Shown: piece after piece, positions 23,175-30,943 of the stretch
Position numbering within the stretch: position 1 is the first letter of the stretch
Layout: each line of letters begins with the position of its first letter
From: Candidatus Aenigmatarchaeota archaeon
GTDB taxonomy: Archaea > Aenigmatarchaeota > Aenigmatarchaeia > CG10238-14
DNA: 36,424 nucleotides
Assembly (NCBI GenBank): GCA_038999265.1
Contig: JAWAAR010000004.1
Location: 1-36,424 of the forward strand
Direction of reading: 5' to 3'
Program-made: the position numbers and the translations under genes
The notes under the pieces: model-generated
What the model was told of the DNA's origin: nothing
The model's input: only the letters and a program-made list of their open reading frames with translations
Databases searched by the model: none

Positions 23175-24161
23175 ATGTATTCATGTGATCTATCAGTTGA
23201 GATAAATACATCACATGGAACTATAAATATGGTATATCCTGTTATGAACGCATCTGGAATTTTTTGTTATCCAACTATTTTGAGGAAATTGGCTCCAAAA
23301 CTTGGTGCTGTTGTCACCAAATCCATAGGGCCAAAACCAAGGGAAGGTTATAGACCTCCCATAGTTGCCTGGACTCCAGAAGGAGATCTGGTGAATGCTG
23401 TCGGTTTGTGCAATCCAGGTTATGAAGAATCTTTAAGAGAGATTGAGGAATGGGGATACTATCCAATGATTGCTGATGGTAGAAGAGTTCCATTTATAAT
23501 ATCTGTTTTTGGACAAACACCAGATGAATTATTAGAGGTTGTCAGTGCTTTGAATAATATTTGCGATGCTTTTGAACTCAATTATAGTTGTCCTAATATA
23601 AGAGAAGGTGAAAGAAGTGGTATAACAATAGGAACTAATCCATCCTTGGTTAGATTATATACAGAAGGAGTAAGGCGAGTTACTAATAAACCATTAATTG
23701 TTAAATTAACCCCAAATGTGGATTATCAACTTTTATTGGATGTTGCAAGGGCTGCCATAGAAAGTGGAGCCGATATTCTAAGTGCAATAAATACTGTGTT
23801 CCCAGGGACACCTGTTGATTACATGGGGAGACCAATTTTAACTAATATAAAAGGTGGTATTTCTGGTCCAAGAATAAAGGAAAGAGGCTTAGAAGTAGTT
23901 GGAGTTTTGTCTGATCTCGGAGTTCCAATTATTGGAATTGGTGGAATAGAAACTGCTGGGGACATACTTGAATATTTAAAAGCTGGGGCAAGTGCTGTTG
24001 GTATTGGAACTGCATTTGCTTATATGAGTACTCAAGAAGTTTTGAATTATTTAGAGGGTTTATATGGAGAATTAGCAGAATTAATAAGAAATGAATACGT
24101 ACTCAGACCAGCAACATCGCTTATGGAGGTGATAGGTTCTGGTAAATATTCTGGTAAATAG
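23175..24161 (+). CDS. pyrD: Dihydroorotate dehydrogenase, class 1B catalytic subunit
   Basis: A 328-residue FMN TIM-barrel enzyme oxidising dihydroorotate to orotate in pyrimidine synthesis. Motifs: NASGIFCYP, GAVVTKSIGPKPREG, NAVGLCNPGYEE, the catalytic Cys in ELNYSCPNIREG (Cys base indicates class 1), INTVFPGTPVDYMGRPI, and the FMN-phosphate site IGIGGIETAGDILEYLKAGA. Class 1B pairs with an electron-transfer subunit, encoded next by pyrK; the two reading frames overlap. The start ATG 23175 follows an AT-rich divergent promoter shared with trpS. Confidence 0.95.
   Translation: MYSCDLSVEINTSHGTINMVYPVMNASGIFCYPTILRKLAPKLGAVVTKSIGPKPREGYRPPIVAWTPEGDLVNAVGLCNPGYEESLREIEEWGYYPMIADGRRVPFIISVFGQTPDELLEVVSALNNICDAFELNYSCPNIREGERSGITIGTNPSLVRLYTEGVRRVTNKPLIVKLTPNVDYQLLLDVARAAIESGADILSAINTVFPGTPVDYMGRPILTNIKGGISGPRIKERGLEVVGVLSDLGVPIIGIGGIETAGDILEYLKAGASAVGIGTAFAYMSTQEVLNYLEGLYGELAELIRNEYVLRPATSLMEVIGSGKYSGK
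24125..24133 (+). promoter_or_regulatory. Candidate Shine-Dalgarno GGAGGTGAT for pyrK
   Basis: A nine-base anti-SD match inside the 3' end of pyrD, 5 nt before the CTG at 24139 in the pyrK frame. It also encodes a conserved PyrD stretch (MEVIG), so coincidence is possible. Confidence 0.5.
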
Positions 24162-24996
24162 ACTATTAGATATACCTTATAATGTAACATCAATTATTTG
24201 GGTATCTAAAGACTATTTTATAATTTCTCTAGAACCTTTGGATGAACCGATAGGACCTTCCGTTCCTGGGCAGTTTGTGATGCTTACAATTCCTGGAGAT
24301 GATAACCAGCCACCAAAAGATCAAATTCCACTTTCCATATCATATCCATCACCATTACAATTTGCAGTAAAAGTTGTAGGCGATGGAACAAGAGCTTTAT
24401 CTCAAAGAAGAGTAGGGGAAGATGTTCTTGTAAGAGGCCCGCTCGGCAGAGGTTATCCAATTGAAGAATTTAATTCAAATTGTCCTGTTTATCTTATAGG
24501 CGGTGGTATCGGTTTATCTCCATTAAGATATTTGGCTTATAGATTGAAAGAAAGGGGGTTTGATATAACAACATTTATGGGAGCCAGGTCTTCAGATAGA
24601 TTGTTATTTTCTGAGGATTTTGAAAAATGTGGAAGGGTTTATACATGCACGGATGATGGTTCAGGAGGTATGAGAGGTTGGTTGCCTGAACTCCTAGAAT
24701 CTCATTCAAGTGATCTTGATCGTTCAGCCATAGTAGCGGTTTGTGGAAATGAAAGAATGATGGTACAAGTTTTAACTGTAATACAAGAATTTTTTGATCC
24801 GAAAAATGTTTATCTCGCTTTGGAAAGGGACATGAAATGTGGCATGGGAATATGTGGTTCCTGTGACTTTGGTGGTTATAGGCTATGTGTTGATGGTCCT
24901 GTTGTTTCTTATCAACAAATACTCTCAAATCCAGGAATGTCGACAGATTTTGGAAGATTTGGAAGAGATACTACAGGAAAAAAAACATGGATTTAA
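24139..24996 (+). CDS. pyrK: Dihydroorotate dehydrogenase electron-transfer subunit
   Basis: A FAD and [2Fe-2S] subunit that passes electrons from PyrD to NAD. Visible features: FAD domain VPGQFVMLTIPG, PLSISYPSP and VRGPLGRGYPI; NAD-binding YLIGGGIGLSPLRYLAYRL; and the 2Fe-2S Cys set in MKCGMGICGSCDF plus YRLC. The first TTG (24238) would remove the first FAD-domain strand, yet the same frame upstream reads NVTSIIWVSKDYFIISLE, which fits PyrK. No ATG, GTG or TTG exists between the in-frame stop at 24133-24135 and 24238. The best candidate is CTG 24139, five nt after GGAGGTGAT; ATT 24148 is an alternative. The overlap with pyrD is 23 nt. Confidence 0.88.
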   Translation: MVNILVNRLLDIPYNVTSIIWVSKDYFIISLEPLDEPIGPSVPGQFVMLTIPGDDNQPPKDQIPLSISYPSPLQFAVKVVGDGTRALSQRRVGEDVLVRGPLGRGYPIEEFNSNCPVYLIGGGIGLSPLRYLAYRLKERGFDITTFMGARSSDRLLFSEDFEKCGRVYTCTDDGSGGMRGWLPELLESHSSDLDRSAIVAVCGNERMMVQVLTVIQEFFDPKNVYLALERDMKCGMGICGSCDFGGYRLCVDGPVVSYQQILSNPGMSTDFGRFGRDTTGKKTWI

Positions 24997-25043
24997 ATGT
25001 CAATTATTTTTAATCCCAAAGACAAATAATTAAAAAGATATAC

Positions 25044-25580
25044 ATGCCCATATTTGCAAGAACCAAGTTAATACTTCACGAGGATTGCTTTAATTTTGCA
25101 GGACCAGAGATGTACCTAAAATACAAAGGTCCAAATCCACATCTAGCATACAACAAAATAAGGGAACTTTTTTGGACTGTTTTTGGTGTAAAAGAATCGG
25201 AAAGAGTTCAGGAAGAAGAATATGTCTGGGATAAGCAAGGTAAAAAAGAAACTTTTTCTGTAAAATGGCATGTAACAAAGGATATGGATAGATTATCTTA
25301 TCTGTACTTTGTAATAAAAATGAAGGGGTTTTTGGAAGAAACACAAAATGGGAAGGAAGGAGAAGTTAATGTGGATATAATTGGTGTTCTTAGGACAGAA
25401 TATCCCCAGGACAATATATGGGAAAGGACAATATTTTATGAGATGGCAAGAGTTTTTTGGCACAAAGTCTTTTACCAAGACAAAAGGGAAAAGTATGTAG
25501 ATATATGCAGGGATATATCAAATAGGTTCAGAAATGAACTGAAGGCCTTCTTCAACCTTATACCCCGGGGTGGTGAGTGA
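25044..25580 (+). CDS. Hypothetical protein, paralog A of tandem pair
   Basis: Not recognised. The 178-residue soluble protein has no signal or membrane segment and contains motifs shared with the next gene: LKYKGPNPHLAYNKIRE, a central KDMDRLSYLYFVIKMKG, GEVNVDIIGVLRTEYP, then FYEMARVFWHKVFY and a C-terminal helix with ICRDISNRFRNE. The alternating strands followed by helices suggest an alpha/beta sandwich. It is first of three tightly packed genes (the next start abuts this stop). The function is unknown; conserved paralogy suggests a heterodimer. Confidence 0.75.
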   Translation: MPIFARTKLILHEDCFNFAGPEMYLKYKGPNPHLAYNKIRELFWTVFGVKESERVQEEEYVWDKQGKKETFSVKWHVTKDMDRLSYLYFVIKMKGFLEETQNGKEGEVNVDIIGVLRTEYPQDNIWERTIFYEMARVFWHKVFYQDKREKYVDICRDISNRFRNELKAFFNLIPRGGE

Positions 25581-26108
25581 TTGGCCCAGCTTATAATGGA
25601 AGATGACTGTCTGGTTCCACAAGGTCAATTAATTATCAATTATAAAGGTCCAAACCCCTTCAGGGCCGTCCAAAAGACTGCCGAATTTTTGAGGAAAATA
25701 TGGGAGGTGGAGGCAAAAGACTATTGGGAAAGGCAATTCAGATATAATCCTGATGAGGACCCAAGAGGTTTTTATTTGAATGCTTATGTCAAAAAAGGTT
25801 TGGACAGGTTTACAAATGTTATTATAGAGGTAGTTATGCAAGGGGAACAGCCATCTGATCCAACCAAAGAAGGAAGGGTTGAAATAAGGATTGGTGGTGT
25901 GTTAAAAACAAAGTTTGGTGGCTCGGCTATAATAGATGATATAAGAAACCCCCTGGTAAGAAGTTTTTATTGGTTCTATGACAAATATTTTCACAAGAAG
26001 CAAAGGGTTAATTATCTTGAATTTTGGTGCAGGAAGAAGCTAATGGATTTAAGGAGAAGATACCAAGAACTTTTAGGTATAACACCAACTGATGAGGTAA
26101 GAGTTTAA
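25581..26108 (+). CDS. Hypothetical protein, paralog B of tandem pair
   Basis: A 175-residue homologue of the upstream protein with the same order of motifs: INYKGPNPFRAVQKTAE, VKKGLDRFTNVIIEVVMQG, GRVEIRIGGVLKTKFG, FYWFYDKYFHKKQRVNYLEF and a C-terminal helical RRRYQELLGI. The start is TTG directly after the upstream TGA, supported by GGTG with a 5-nt spacer. The two chains diverge strongly outside these motifs, suggesting specialised partners. No enzyme motif is recognised. Confidence 0.75.
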   Translation: MAQLIMEDDCLVPQGQLIINYKGPNPFRAVQKTAEFLRKIWEVEAKDYWERQFRYNPDEDPRGFYLNAYVKKGLDRFTNVIIEVVMQGEQPSDPTKEGRVEIRIGGVLKTKFGGSAIIDDIRNPLVRSFYWFYDKYFHKKQRVNYLEFWCRKKLMDLRRRYQELLGITPTDEVRV

Positions 26109-26386
26109 TGGGAATATTTGGTAAACTTAAACTTGGAAAAAAGAAGTACGATGAACTTTCAGATATAGAGGATTTAAGCAAAGAATTGTCGCCAGCACCA
26201 CCTCCACAACCTCAAAAACAGGAAGTAGACATCAACCAGAAAATACAATTAGATAGTTTGAAATCAAAACTGGATTTAATATTAACCGACTTGGATAATC
26301 TTAAAACACAAAACCAGATTATCACTGAAAGACTCAAAAATATAGAAAAGACATTAGCTGAGATGAAAGGTATAAGATACTATTAG
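26108..26386 (+). CDS. Small coiled-coil protein, third gene of the tandem-paralog operon
   Basis: 92 residues. The basic N-terminus MGIFGKLKLGKKKYDE could bind a membrane surface or nucleic acid. It is followed by a Pro-rich linker (SPAPPPQPQKQ) and a heptad-patterned coiled coil over about residues 45-88 (IQLDSLKSKLDLILTDLDNL and on). The ATG overlaps the preceding stop by one base, so it is co-translated with the paralog pair. It ends in a 33-bp convergent overlap with the next gene. The role is unknown, possibly a scaffold for the pair. Confidence 0.7.
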   Translation: MGIFGKLKLGKKKYDELSDIEDLSKELSPAPPPQPQKQEVDINQKIQLDSLKSKLDLILTDLDNLKTQNQIITERLKNIEKTLAEMKGIRYY

Positions 26387-26836
26387 TAGGATTATTACTA
26401 TAAACTGGATTAATATAAAATTGGAAAAATCCGGGAGAGCAAAAGGAATGGAAGATGATATTTGTAGGTTTAATTGTTTTACTTGACTTGTATCCTCAGT
26501 CACTGTAAATTCTATTTCACCTGGTTGTTGGGATTTTATGACAAAAAGAGTTAAAATAACTCCTTGAGTTGATTTAACTTGACGTGGCTGGACATTCTTT
26601 ATACTATTTGATGGAAAATGAATATTTATAAGGTGGGATTTGTCTTCTCCACCTACTGTATAAACTACTCGAGCATCTATAGTATAATCATGGGATTGAG
26701 AATTATCCGTGTTATTTACATAAACAATAAATGTTGAGGGTTGACCGACAACAAAGACCCCACCCCTAACTGCCCAAGCATCAAAACCACTGACTGATGG
26801 TATGAGAAGAATCAATAAAGGTATTATCCATTTCAT
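26354..26836 (-). CDS. Secreted, C-terminally anchored protein with LPDF motif (paralog 2)
   Basis: The signal peptide MKWIIPLLILLIPSVSG is followed by FDAWAVRGGVFVVGQPSTF and a beta-sandwich domain resembling archaeal CARDB/NEW3-type surface modules, then ALPDFSNF and a C-terminal membrane helix. It is homologous to the gene upstream (27413-26841): both share FD-x-W-x-V, a G(Q/R)-x-[ST] turn and (S/A)LPDF-x2-F before the membrane helix. The start is ATG 26836, four nt after the upstream stop; a start at 26881 would sit inside that gene and precede the signal peptide. It is the last gene of the secreted-protein operon. Confidence 0.7.
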   Translation of the reverse strand: MKWIIPLLILLIPSVSGFDAWAVRGGVFVVGQPSTFIVYVNNTDNSQSHDYTIDARVVYTVGGEDKSHLINIHFPSNSIKNVQPRQVKSTQGVILTLFVIKSQQPGEIEFTVTEDTSQVKQLNLQISSSIPFALPDFSNFILIQFIVIILLIVSYTFHLS

Positions 26837-26840
26837 CTTA

Positions 26841-27413
26841 TCAAAAATATTTTTGTCTTGTGGTAAAATAAATAAAACCAACCAAAAATAGAAGAATAAT
26901 TGGAGTAAATCCTTGGAAATCTGGTAAGCTTAGATATAGGTCTGATTCTGTTATCTTTAGAGTTGCTTCTTTGGTTGCATGGGGAGATGTGGCTCTAAAG
27001 GTTACCTCTCCGGTTAAAGATGTTAGGATTGTTATTCTTGGGTATAATCTTTTTATTTCACCCGCAAGAATTGTTGCTGAATCTGCACCTGACATCTCAA
27101 CCAAAATCCTGCTATCAGAAGGTTCAGCAGTAATTGAAAAGGAATCTGTATAAGCACCTTTGTTTTTAATATAAATGACAACTGGGGTTTGTCTACCTAT
27201 CCTAAAAACACTTGGGCCAACAACCCATATATCAAAATCATAACAAGATGAATACCATAAACCATTACAACATGCACCTGTGTTGTAACACTTATCTTGA
27301 CATGTATCTAGGTTATTTATATCCTCGCATGTGTTTGGATCCTTACAACAGAAGGCTGCAAATGATAAATCTATTGAAAGAAGAATTATTAAAATTACAA
27401 ATAATTTTTTCAT
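26841..27413 (-). CDS. Secreted Cys-rich, C-terminally anchored protein with LPDF motif (paralog 1)
   Basis: The signal peptide MKKLFVILIILLSIDLSFA is followed by a short Cys-rich domain (eight Cys within about 45 residues, CCKDPNTCEDINNL to YSSCYDF). A beta-sandwich domain starts FDIWVVGPSVFRIGRQTP, and the C-terminus is SLPDFQGF, a membrane helix and TRQKYF, a tripartite layout resembling archaeal sorting or anchoring tails. The start is ATG 27413, overlapping the upstream TGA by one base and 5 nt after GGTG; the 12-residue longer form has no support. It is cotranscribed with the thioredoxin-like gene. Confidence 0.75.
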   Translation of the reverse strand: MKKLFVILIILLSIDLSFAAFCCKDPNTCEDINNLDTCQDKCYNTGACCNGLWYSSCYDFDIWVVGPSVFRIGRQTPVVIYIKNKGAYTDSFSITAEPSDSRILVEMSGADSATILAGEIKRLYPRITILTSLTGEVTFRATSPHATKEATLKITESDLYLSLPDFQGFTPIILLFLVGFIYFTTRQKYF

Positions 27414-27787
27414 CAACACACCTTTGGCTTTCTCAAGAGTTTTTTGCAAATTTCCCTTTCTAAATTATCTTTTGTAAATTCTTTGGTATATTCTTTTCCA
27501 TTGATGATGATAACTGGGACCCCTATTACATTGTATTTTTTAATTAGTTTTTCCTCGTCTGGTGTAGTTTTATCTCTATCTATGATCCTCAAATTTATAT
27601 ATCCGTTGAAATCTTTTTTTATCTCCTCGATTATTTTGTCAGTCTTATTTACAACTATACAACTGTCTTCACGAAAGTATAAAATATCAACAACTCTAAC
27701 TTTATCCTTAAAAGTAAACACAAATATTGTGATAATAATAATTGCTAAAGTGATAATTCCAATTTTGGTTTTCTCATCAAGAACCAT
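27413..27787 (-). CDS. Membrane-anchored thioredoxin-fold protein with a single active-site Cys
   Basis: 124 residues. The N-terminal helix IGIITLAIIIITIFVF anchors a thioredoxin-like domain facing outwards: strand VVDILYFREDSCIVV, a helix, strand INLRIIDRD, and the cis-Pro loop NVIGVPVIIINGKEY. The usual CxxC is reduced to one Cys (DSCIVV). Two further Cys lie near the C-terminus (EICKKLL and a final KPKVC). It could act in disulfide handling of the Cys-rich secreted proteins made by the same operon (inference). The start at 27787 overlaps the upstream gene by 43 nt. Confidence 0.72.
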   Translation of the reverse strand: MVLDEKTKIGIITLAIIIITIFVFTFKDKVRVVDILYFREDSCIVVNKTDKIIEEIKKDFNGYINLRIIDRDKTTPDEEKLIKKYNVIGVPVIIINGKEYTKEFTKDNLEREICKKLLRKPKVC

Positions 27788-28227
27788 ATAACTACCACTG
27801 AAATTATAAGTAGAATTATTGCTATTTTGAAAATTTTTGTTTTTGTGAATGAGATTTTATTTTCTTCTGGTGAATGGTAATTTATGCTTTCTGATCCTGA
27901 AACTGTTACATTTATTGAATCATATGCCCCTTCGGGGGTCCTAACTTCTATTTGGTGTATTCCTGGCTCTAAATTTAAAGTGAGAGATACCCCCTTTCTT
28001 GGCTCCAAAAGCATTTTATTAAATTCTTTTATCTTTTGACCATCAATAAAAATACTAACACCAGTTATAGTTTCCTCACCAGTAGAGTGAATTGCAAATT
28101 TGATCTCTTGTGGGTTTTTTCCAAAACCATAGTGAGTTATTTTGACGCCAAATTCCTGACCCAAAATTATGGGAAAGAGTAAAAGAAAGATTATTGCTAT
28201 TGTTGTTGTTTTTTTCATTTTAATCAC
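27745..28227 (-). CDS. Secreted/anchored Ig-like surface protein
   Basis: 160 residues. The signal peptide KKTTTIAIIFLLLFPIILG precedes one beta-sandwich domain (GVKITHYGFGKNPQEIKFAI, then LEPGIHQIEVRTPEG) and a C-terminal membrane helix IAIILLIISVVVIWFLM with basic residues after it: type I membrane topology. The GTG at 28227 overlaps the upstream stop by 4 nt; ATG 28218 (MKKTTT) is an equally good start. The family is not further recognised. It belongs to the operon of secreted proteins. Confidence 0.7.
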   Translation of the reverse strand: MIKMKKTTTIAIIFLLLFPIILGQEFGVKITHYGFGKNPQEIKFAIHSTGEETITGVSIFIDGQKIKEFNKMLLEPRKGVSLTLNLEPGIHQIEVRTPEGAYDSINVTVSGSESINYHSPEENKISFTKTKIFKIAIILLIISVVVIWFLMRKPKLELSL

Positions 28228-29909
28228 ATATCACAAGTTGATAATACGTGGCAGGAAAATGAAGTATCTTCACAGGATTCAAGAACCGCGGGGTCTGTGT
28301 TAGGAAAACACTTTTCTGGATCGTTACAATTTTCAGTTGAACCATCACACCCGTCATAAACTTCACACCCACTAGTATTTGGTCTTATGTCATAGCAAAA
28401 GGAACCATAACCTCTATCTTCACAAGATTCATAACATTTACAATCATCATTATTAATACAAGAATTAGATGCACCGGGAGGTAATGTGGTTGTGGTTGAT
28501 GTTGTGGTGGTTGTGGTAGTTGAAATAGTAGAAGATGTAGTTGAACTAATACATCCATTGTTAGGATCACAAAAATCATTAACACAATCACAGGATTCTG
28601 AATTAAAACAACAACAATTGGAAGGTCCACAATCTGACCATGGACCATTTCCAAGAGATAAAATTGGGTTGTGTCGACATATATTTGAAACACATGTCCC
28701 AGCTGCTGGGCAAATTCCACAAGTTGCATCGTTGTAACCTAATAATTGGCAGTTTAATCCACAATTATTTGATAATAGGGTTGTTGTGGTGGTTGTTCGG
28801 GTTGTTGTGGTGGTTGATGTGGTTGTGGTTGTGGTTACACAAGCATCATTAATACAAATTCTTCCTGGATAGGGTATACCACCTTCATTATAACAAGTAG
28901 ATAAACCCAAATAACCACAACCATCACCGGGAAATTGGCAACATACACCATATGGGGTTGTTGTGGTGGTTCGGGTTGTTGTTGTTGTGGTGGTGGTTAT
29001 TATAAAATTTATACTATTCTCACTACAAAGAATATCATTATACCAAGTTTTAGCAGAAGCTATGTGAGCTCCTGGAGTATTGTAATTATAGTTACATGTT
29101 CCATTACATGCCGCCAATGTACAATTATTAGTATTCGTACCGTCAACAAAAATTCCAATTTTGTTAGCACAAGTAGGACAAAGTCTAATCCATCTTGAAT
29201 TTTGGGCATCGCATTTCCAGTTATCCACTATTTGACCATTTGAGGCACATATAGGTTGTCCATCTCCCCAATCCCATGAACTCCTACAGTTTCCAGGGAC
29301 ACACACATACCATTTTCCTGGATTTGTTATACCACTACAAAGGAATCTATAATCAGGCCAAGAATCACAAAAACTACATACACCATCGTCTCCACAAACC
29401 CCCCTTTGACTTGTATAAAATGGGTTTTTAACTCTCATGGCTAAACCATCTCCTATACCACACCAAACTAAATTACAGGTGTTAAAAACGTAATTATTAT
29501 AAACGCAATCATTACAGCTTTTTAAATAAAACCAGAGATGATTCTGCCAATCCCCAGAGTGTGGACCTGATCTAACTGTTACAGTAGCACTACAACCAAT
29601 ACCAGAGACTGAAGGATATGATGTATCAGGATAACTAATCCGCCAATCAGAACATACATAACCACGATTTGGGTTATTTAATTTTATTGTTATCTGTGTG
29701 CCTTGTTCCCAATATCCTATATAATAAAAAGGGTCTGGATTATTATCCCAACCAGCAGTTTTTCCATCCGAAGAAGTTATACTATACTCCGATCCATATC
29801 CACCGTCTTTAGTAACCCTACCAACTATTCTTTCAGCGGAATATACAAAATCTACGAAAAATAAAATAAAAAGTAGAAATAAAAGGAGTAATACAAAATT
29901 TTTTATCAT
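28224..29909 (-). CDS. Large secreted Cys-rich protein with poly-Thr linkers
   Basis: A 561-residue secreted protein. After a signal peptide (VLLLLFLLFILFFVDFVYSA) comes a domain of about 290 residues with many Trp, Gly and Cys, then three compact Cys-rich modules (about 10-20 Cys each) separated by Thr-rich stretches such as ITTTTTTTTRTTTTT and STTTTTTTSTTTT. Such linkers are likely O-glycosylated spacers. Phrases like CCNG/CCQFPGDGCGYLG and NSCINNDDCKCYESCEDRG resemble disulfide knots, so the protein should mature outside the cell. No catalytic motif is recognised. It heads the minus-strand secreted-protein operon and is probably a surface or exported structural protein. Confidence 0.8.
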   Translation of the reverse strand: MIKNFVLLLLFLLFILFFVDFVYSAERIVGRVTKDGGYGSEYSITSSDGKTAGWDNNPDPFYYIGYWEQGTQITIKLNNPNRGYVCSDWRISYPDTSYPSVSGIGCSATVTVRSGPHSGDWQNHLWFYLKSCNDCVYNNYVFNTCNLVWCGIGDGLAMRVKNPFYTSQRGVCGDDGVCSFCDSWPDYRFLCSGITNPGKWYVCVPGNCRSSWDWGDGQPICASNGQIVDNWKCDAQNSRWIRLCPTCANKIGIFVDGTNTNNCTLAACNGTCNYNYNTPGAHIASAKTWYNDILCSENSINFIITTTTTTTTRTTTTTPYGVCCQFPGDGCGYLGLSTCYNEGGIPYPGRICINDACVTTTTTTSTTTTTRTTTTTTLLSNNCGLNCQLLGYNDATCGICPAAGTCVSNICRHNPILSLGNGPWSDCGPSNCCCFNSESCDCVNDFCDPNNGCISSTTSSTISTTTTTTTSTTTTLPPGASNSCINNDDCKCYESCEDRGYGSFCYDIRPNTSGCEVYDGCDGSTENCNDPEKCFPNTDPAVLESCEDTSFSCHVLSTCDM

Positions 29910-30281
29910 AATTTTTAATTAACTTTACAAATTAATAAAAATATTGTGTGTTTGAGCTTGTCTAAAAATTCTAAAAAATAACAATAATTTCCAGACAAAA
30001 AATTGAATTGCAGTAAACAAATCTCATCAATATTTTCACCTGATAGGAGATGATTCTGCATCCTATCCTCACTTCTGATGTATATATTCTGATTGTCTTC
30101 AACCTATCCCCCATAATCATTGGTCAAAAACCCAAATACAGAATTTCCTCTTCCCTTTTGTCTATATTTTTGTCCACCTATTGGATGTTTATAGAATTTC
30201 CCCACCTTTCTCCTAAAGTAACCATCCATCCTTTCCTTGTTTGGTTTTACTATTGGCTTATGTTAAAGAATAAGTACGTGT
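29910..30281. other. Intergenic region with transposase-remnant flank
   Basis: No supported gene. A plus-strand open frame at 30050-30301 lacks coding character and is rejected. A hairpin GATAGG(AG)ATG ... CATCCTATC lies at 30042-30067. The stretch next to the transposase remnant probably belongs to the decayed element, but no terminal inverted repeat could be defined. Confidence 0.35.
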
Positions 30282-30450
30282 TTAGCTCCTCAAACACCTA
30301 AGTAACTCTTCCCTTATATTCACACCCTGTCTTTTCCATGTTCCAATACAAGTCATCATTCTTTCATGTATTTGTATGCCTTTCTCATTCCTGTATGTCC
30401 CTATAATCTTCCTATGAATGATATTACCCTAAGAGGTGCTCAAGTGGGGT
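30282..30450 (-). pseudogene. IS66-like transposase C-terminal remnant
   Basis: The minus strand encodes TPLEHLLG, then after a one-base shift NIIHRKIIGTYRNEKGI, IHERMMTCIGTWKRQGVNI and EELLRCLRS to a stop at 30282. This matches the C-terminal end of IS66-family (TnpC) transposases as I know them (HRK-x-G-x-x-R-x-E-x-G, then T-x-K-x-QG-x-N). Only about 55 codons survive, and the fragment begins directly beside the stop of the gene ending at 30452, so it marks an old insertion or rearrangement point. Family assignment is from memory of motifs, not a search. Confidence 0.6.
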
Positions 30451-30451
30451 A

Positions 30452-30943
30452 TCAAACATCAACTGTAAACCAGACTCTATCAAAATACTCTGTTCCATTG
30501 TAATCTTTTACCTTTATTTCTATTTTATGTATCCCATCTTTAAATTCAAGGTTATATCTTACAAATTCGTAACAAAAACTACACTCCTCAACAAATAATT
30601 TCTCATCTGTTGTTACTATGCACTTTTCCCCATTTCCGCATGAAACCCTAGAAAGATTACCATCATCAATTCTAGTTCTTATCCAAACACATGGTTGGGT
30701 ACATGAAACATTAATAATTATGTTTTTTGTATCGTAGGTTTTATTCATTGGTGAATGGATTATTATTATTGATTCATTCTTATTTTCACTTTTATTTTCA
30801 AATAAATCAAAGTTTCTATTTAATAAAACAAAATAGCCCAACCTTAAAATTAACAAAATAAAAAAAACCAAAATTATAAACCTTATATTTTTGAGAGTTT
30901 TATATTTTTTTGATCTTTTCCTTCTAGAAAAATATTTTACCAC
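30452..30943 (-). CDS. Signal-anchored extracellular protein with Ig-like domain
   Basis: 163 residues. A very basic cytoplasmic N-terminus (FSRRKRSKKYKTLK) and a membrane helix (FIILVFFILLILRLGYFVLL) are followed by an extracellular beta domain with NKTYDTKNIIINVSC, GIHKIEIKVKDYNGTEYFD and six Cys. The pattern (PMNKTYD, then KVKDYNG) is that of archaeal Ig/cadherin-like surface domains. The start is GTG 30943, fixed by GGTG with 5 nt spacing and by the upstream stop immediately before it. Cotranscribed with the small anchored protein at 30944-31222. Confidence 0.72.
   Translation of the reverse strand: MVKYFSRRKRSKKYKTLKNIRFIILVFFILLILRLGYFVLLNRNFDLFENKSENKNESIIIIHSPMNKTYDTKNIIINVSCTQPCVWIRTRIDDGNLSRVSCGNGEKCIVTTDEKLFVEECSFCYEFVRYNLEFKDGIHKIEIKVKDYNGTEYFDRVWFTVDV

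Noticed and set aside
28486-28852. Plus-strand open frames rich in Val and Leu opposite the Cys-rich protein
   Set aside because: They are antisense shadows of the poly-Thr codons (ACA/ACC read as TGT/GGT).
30050-30301. 83-codon plus-strand open frame rich in hydrophobics
   Set aside because: It is antisense to the transposase remnant and its flank, with no ribosome site; it looks like a chance frame in C/T-rich DNA.
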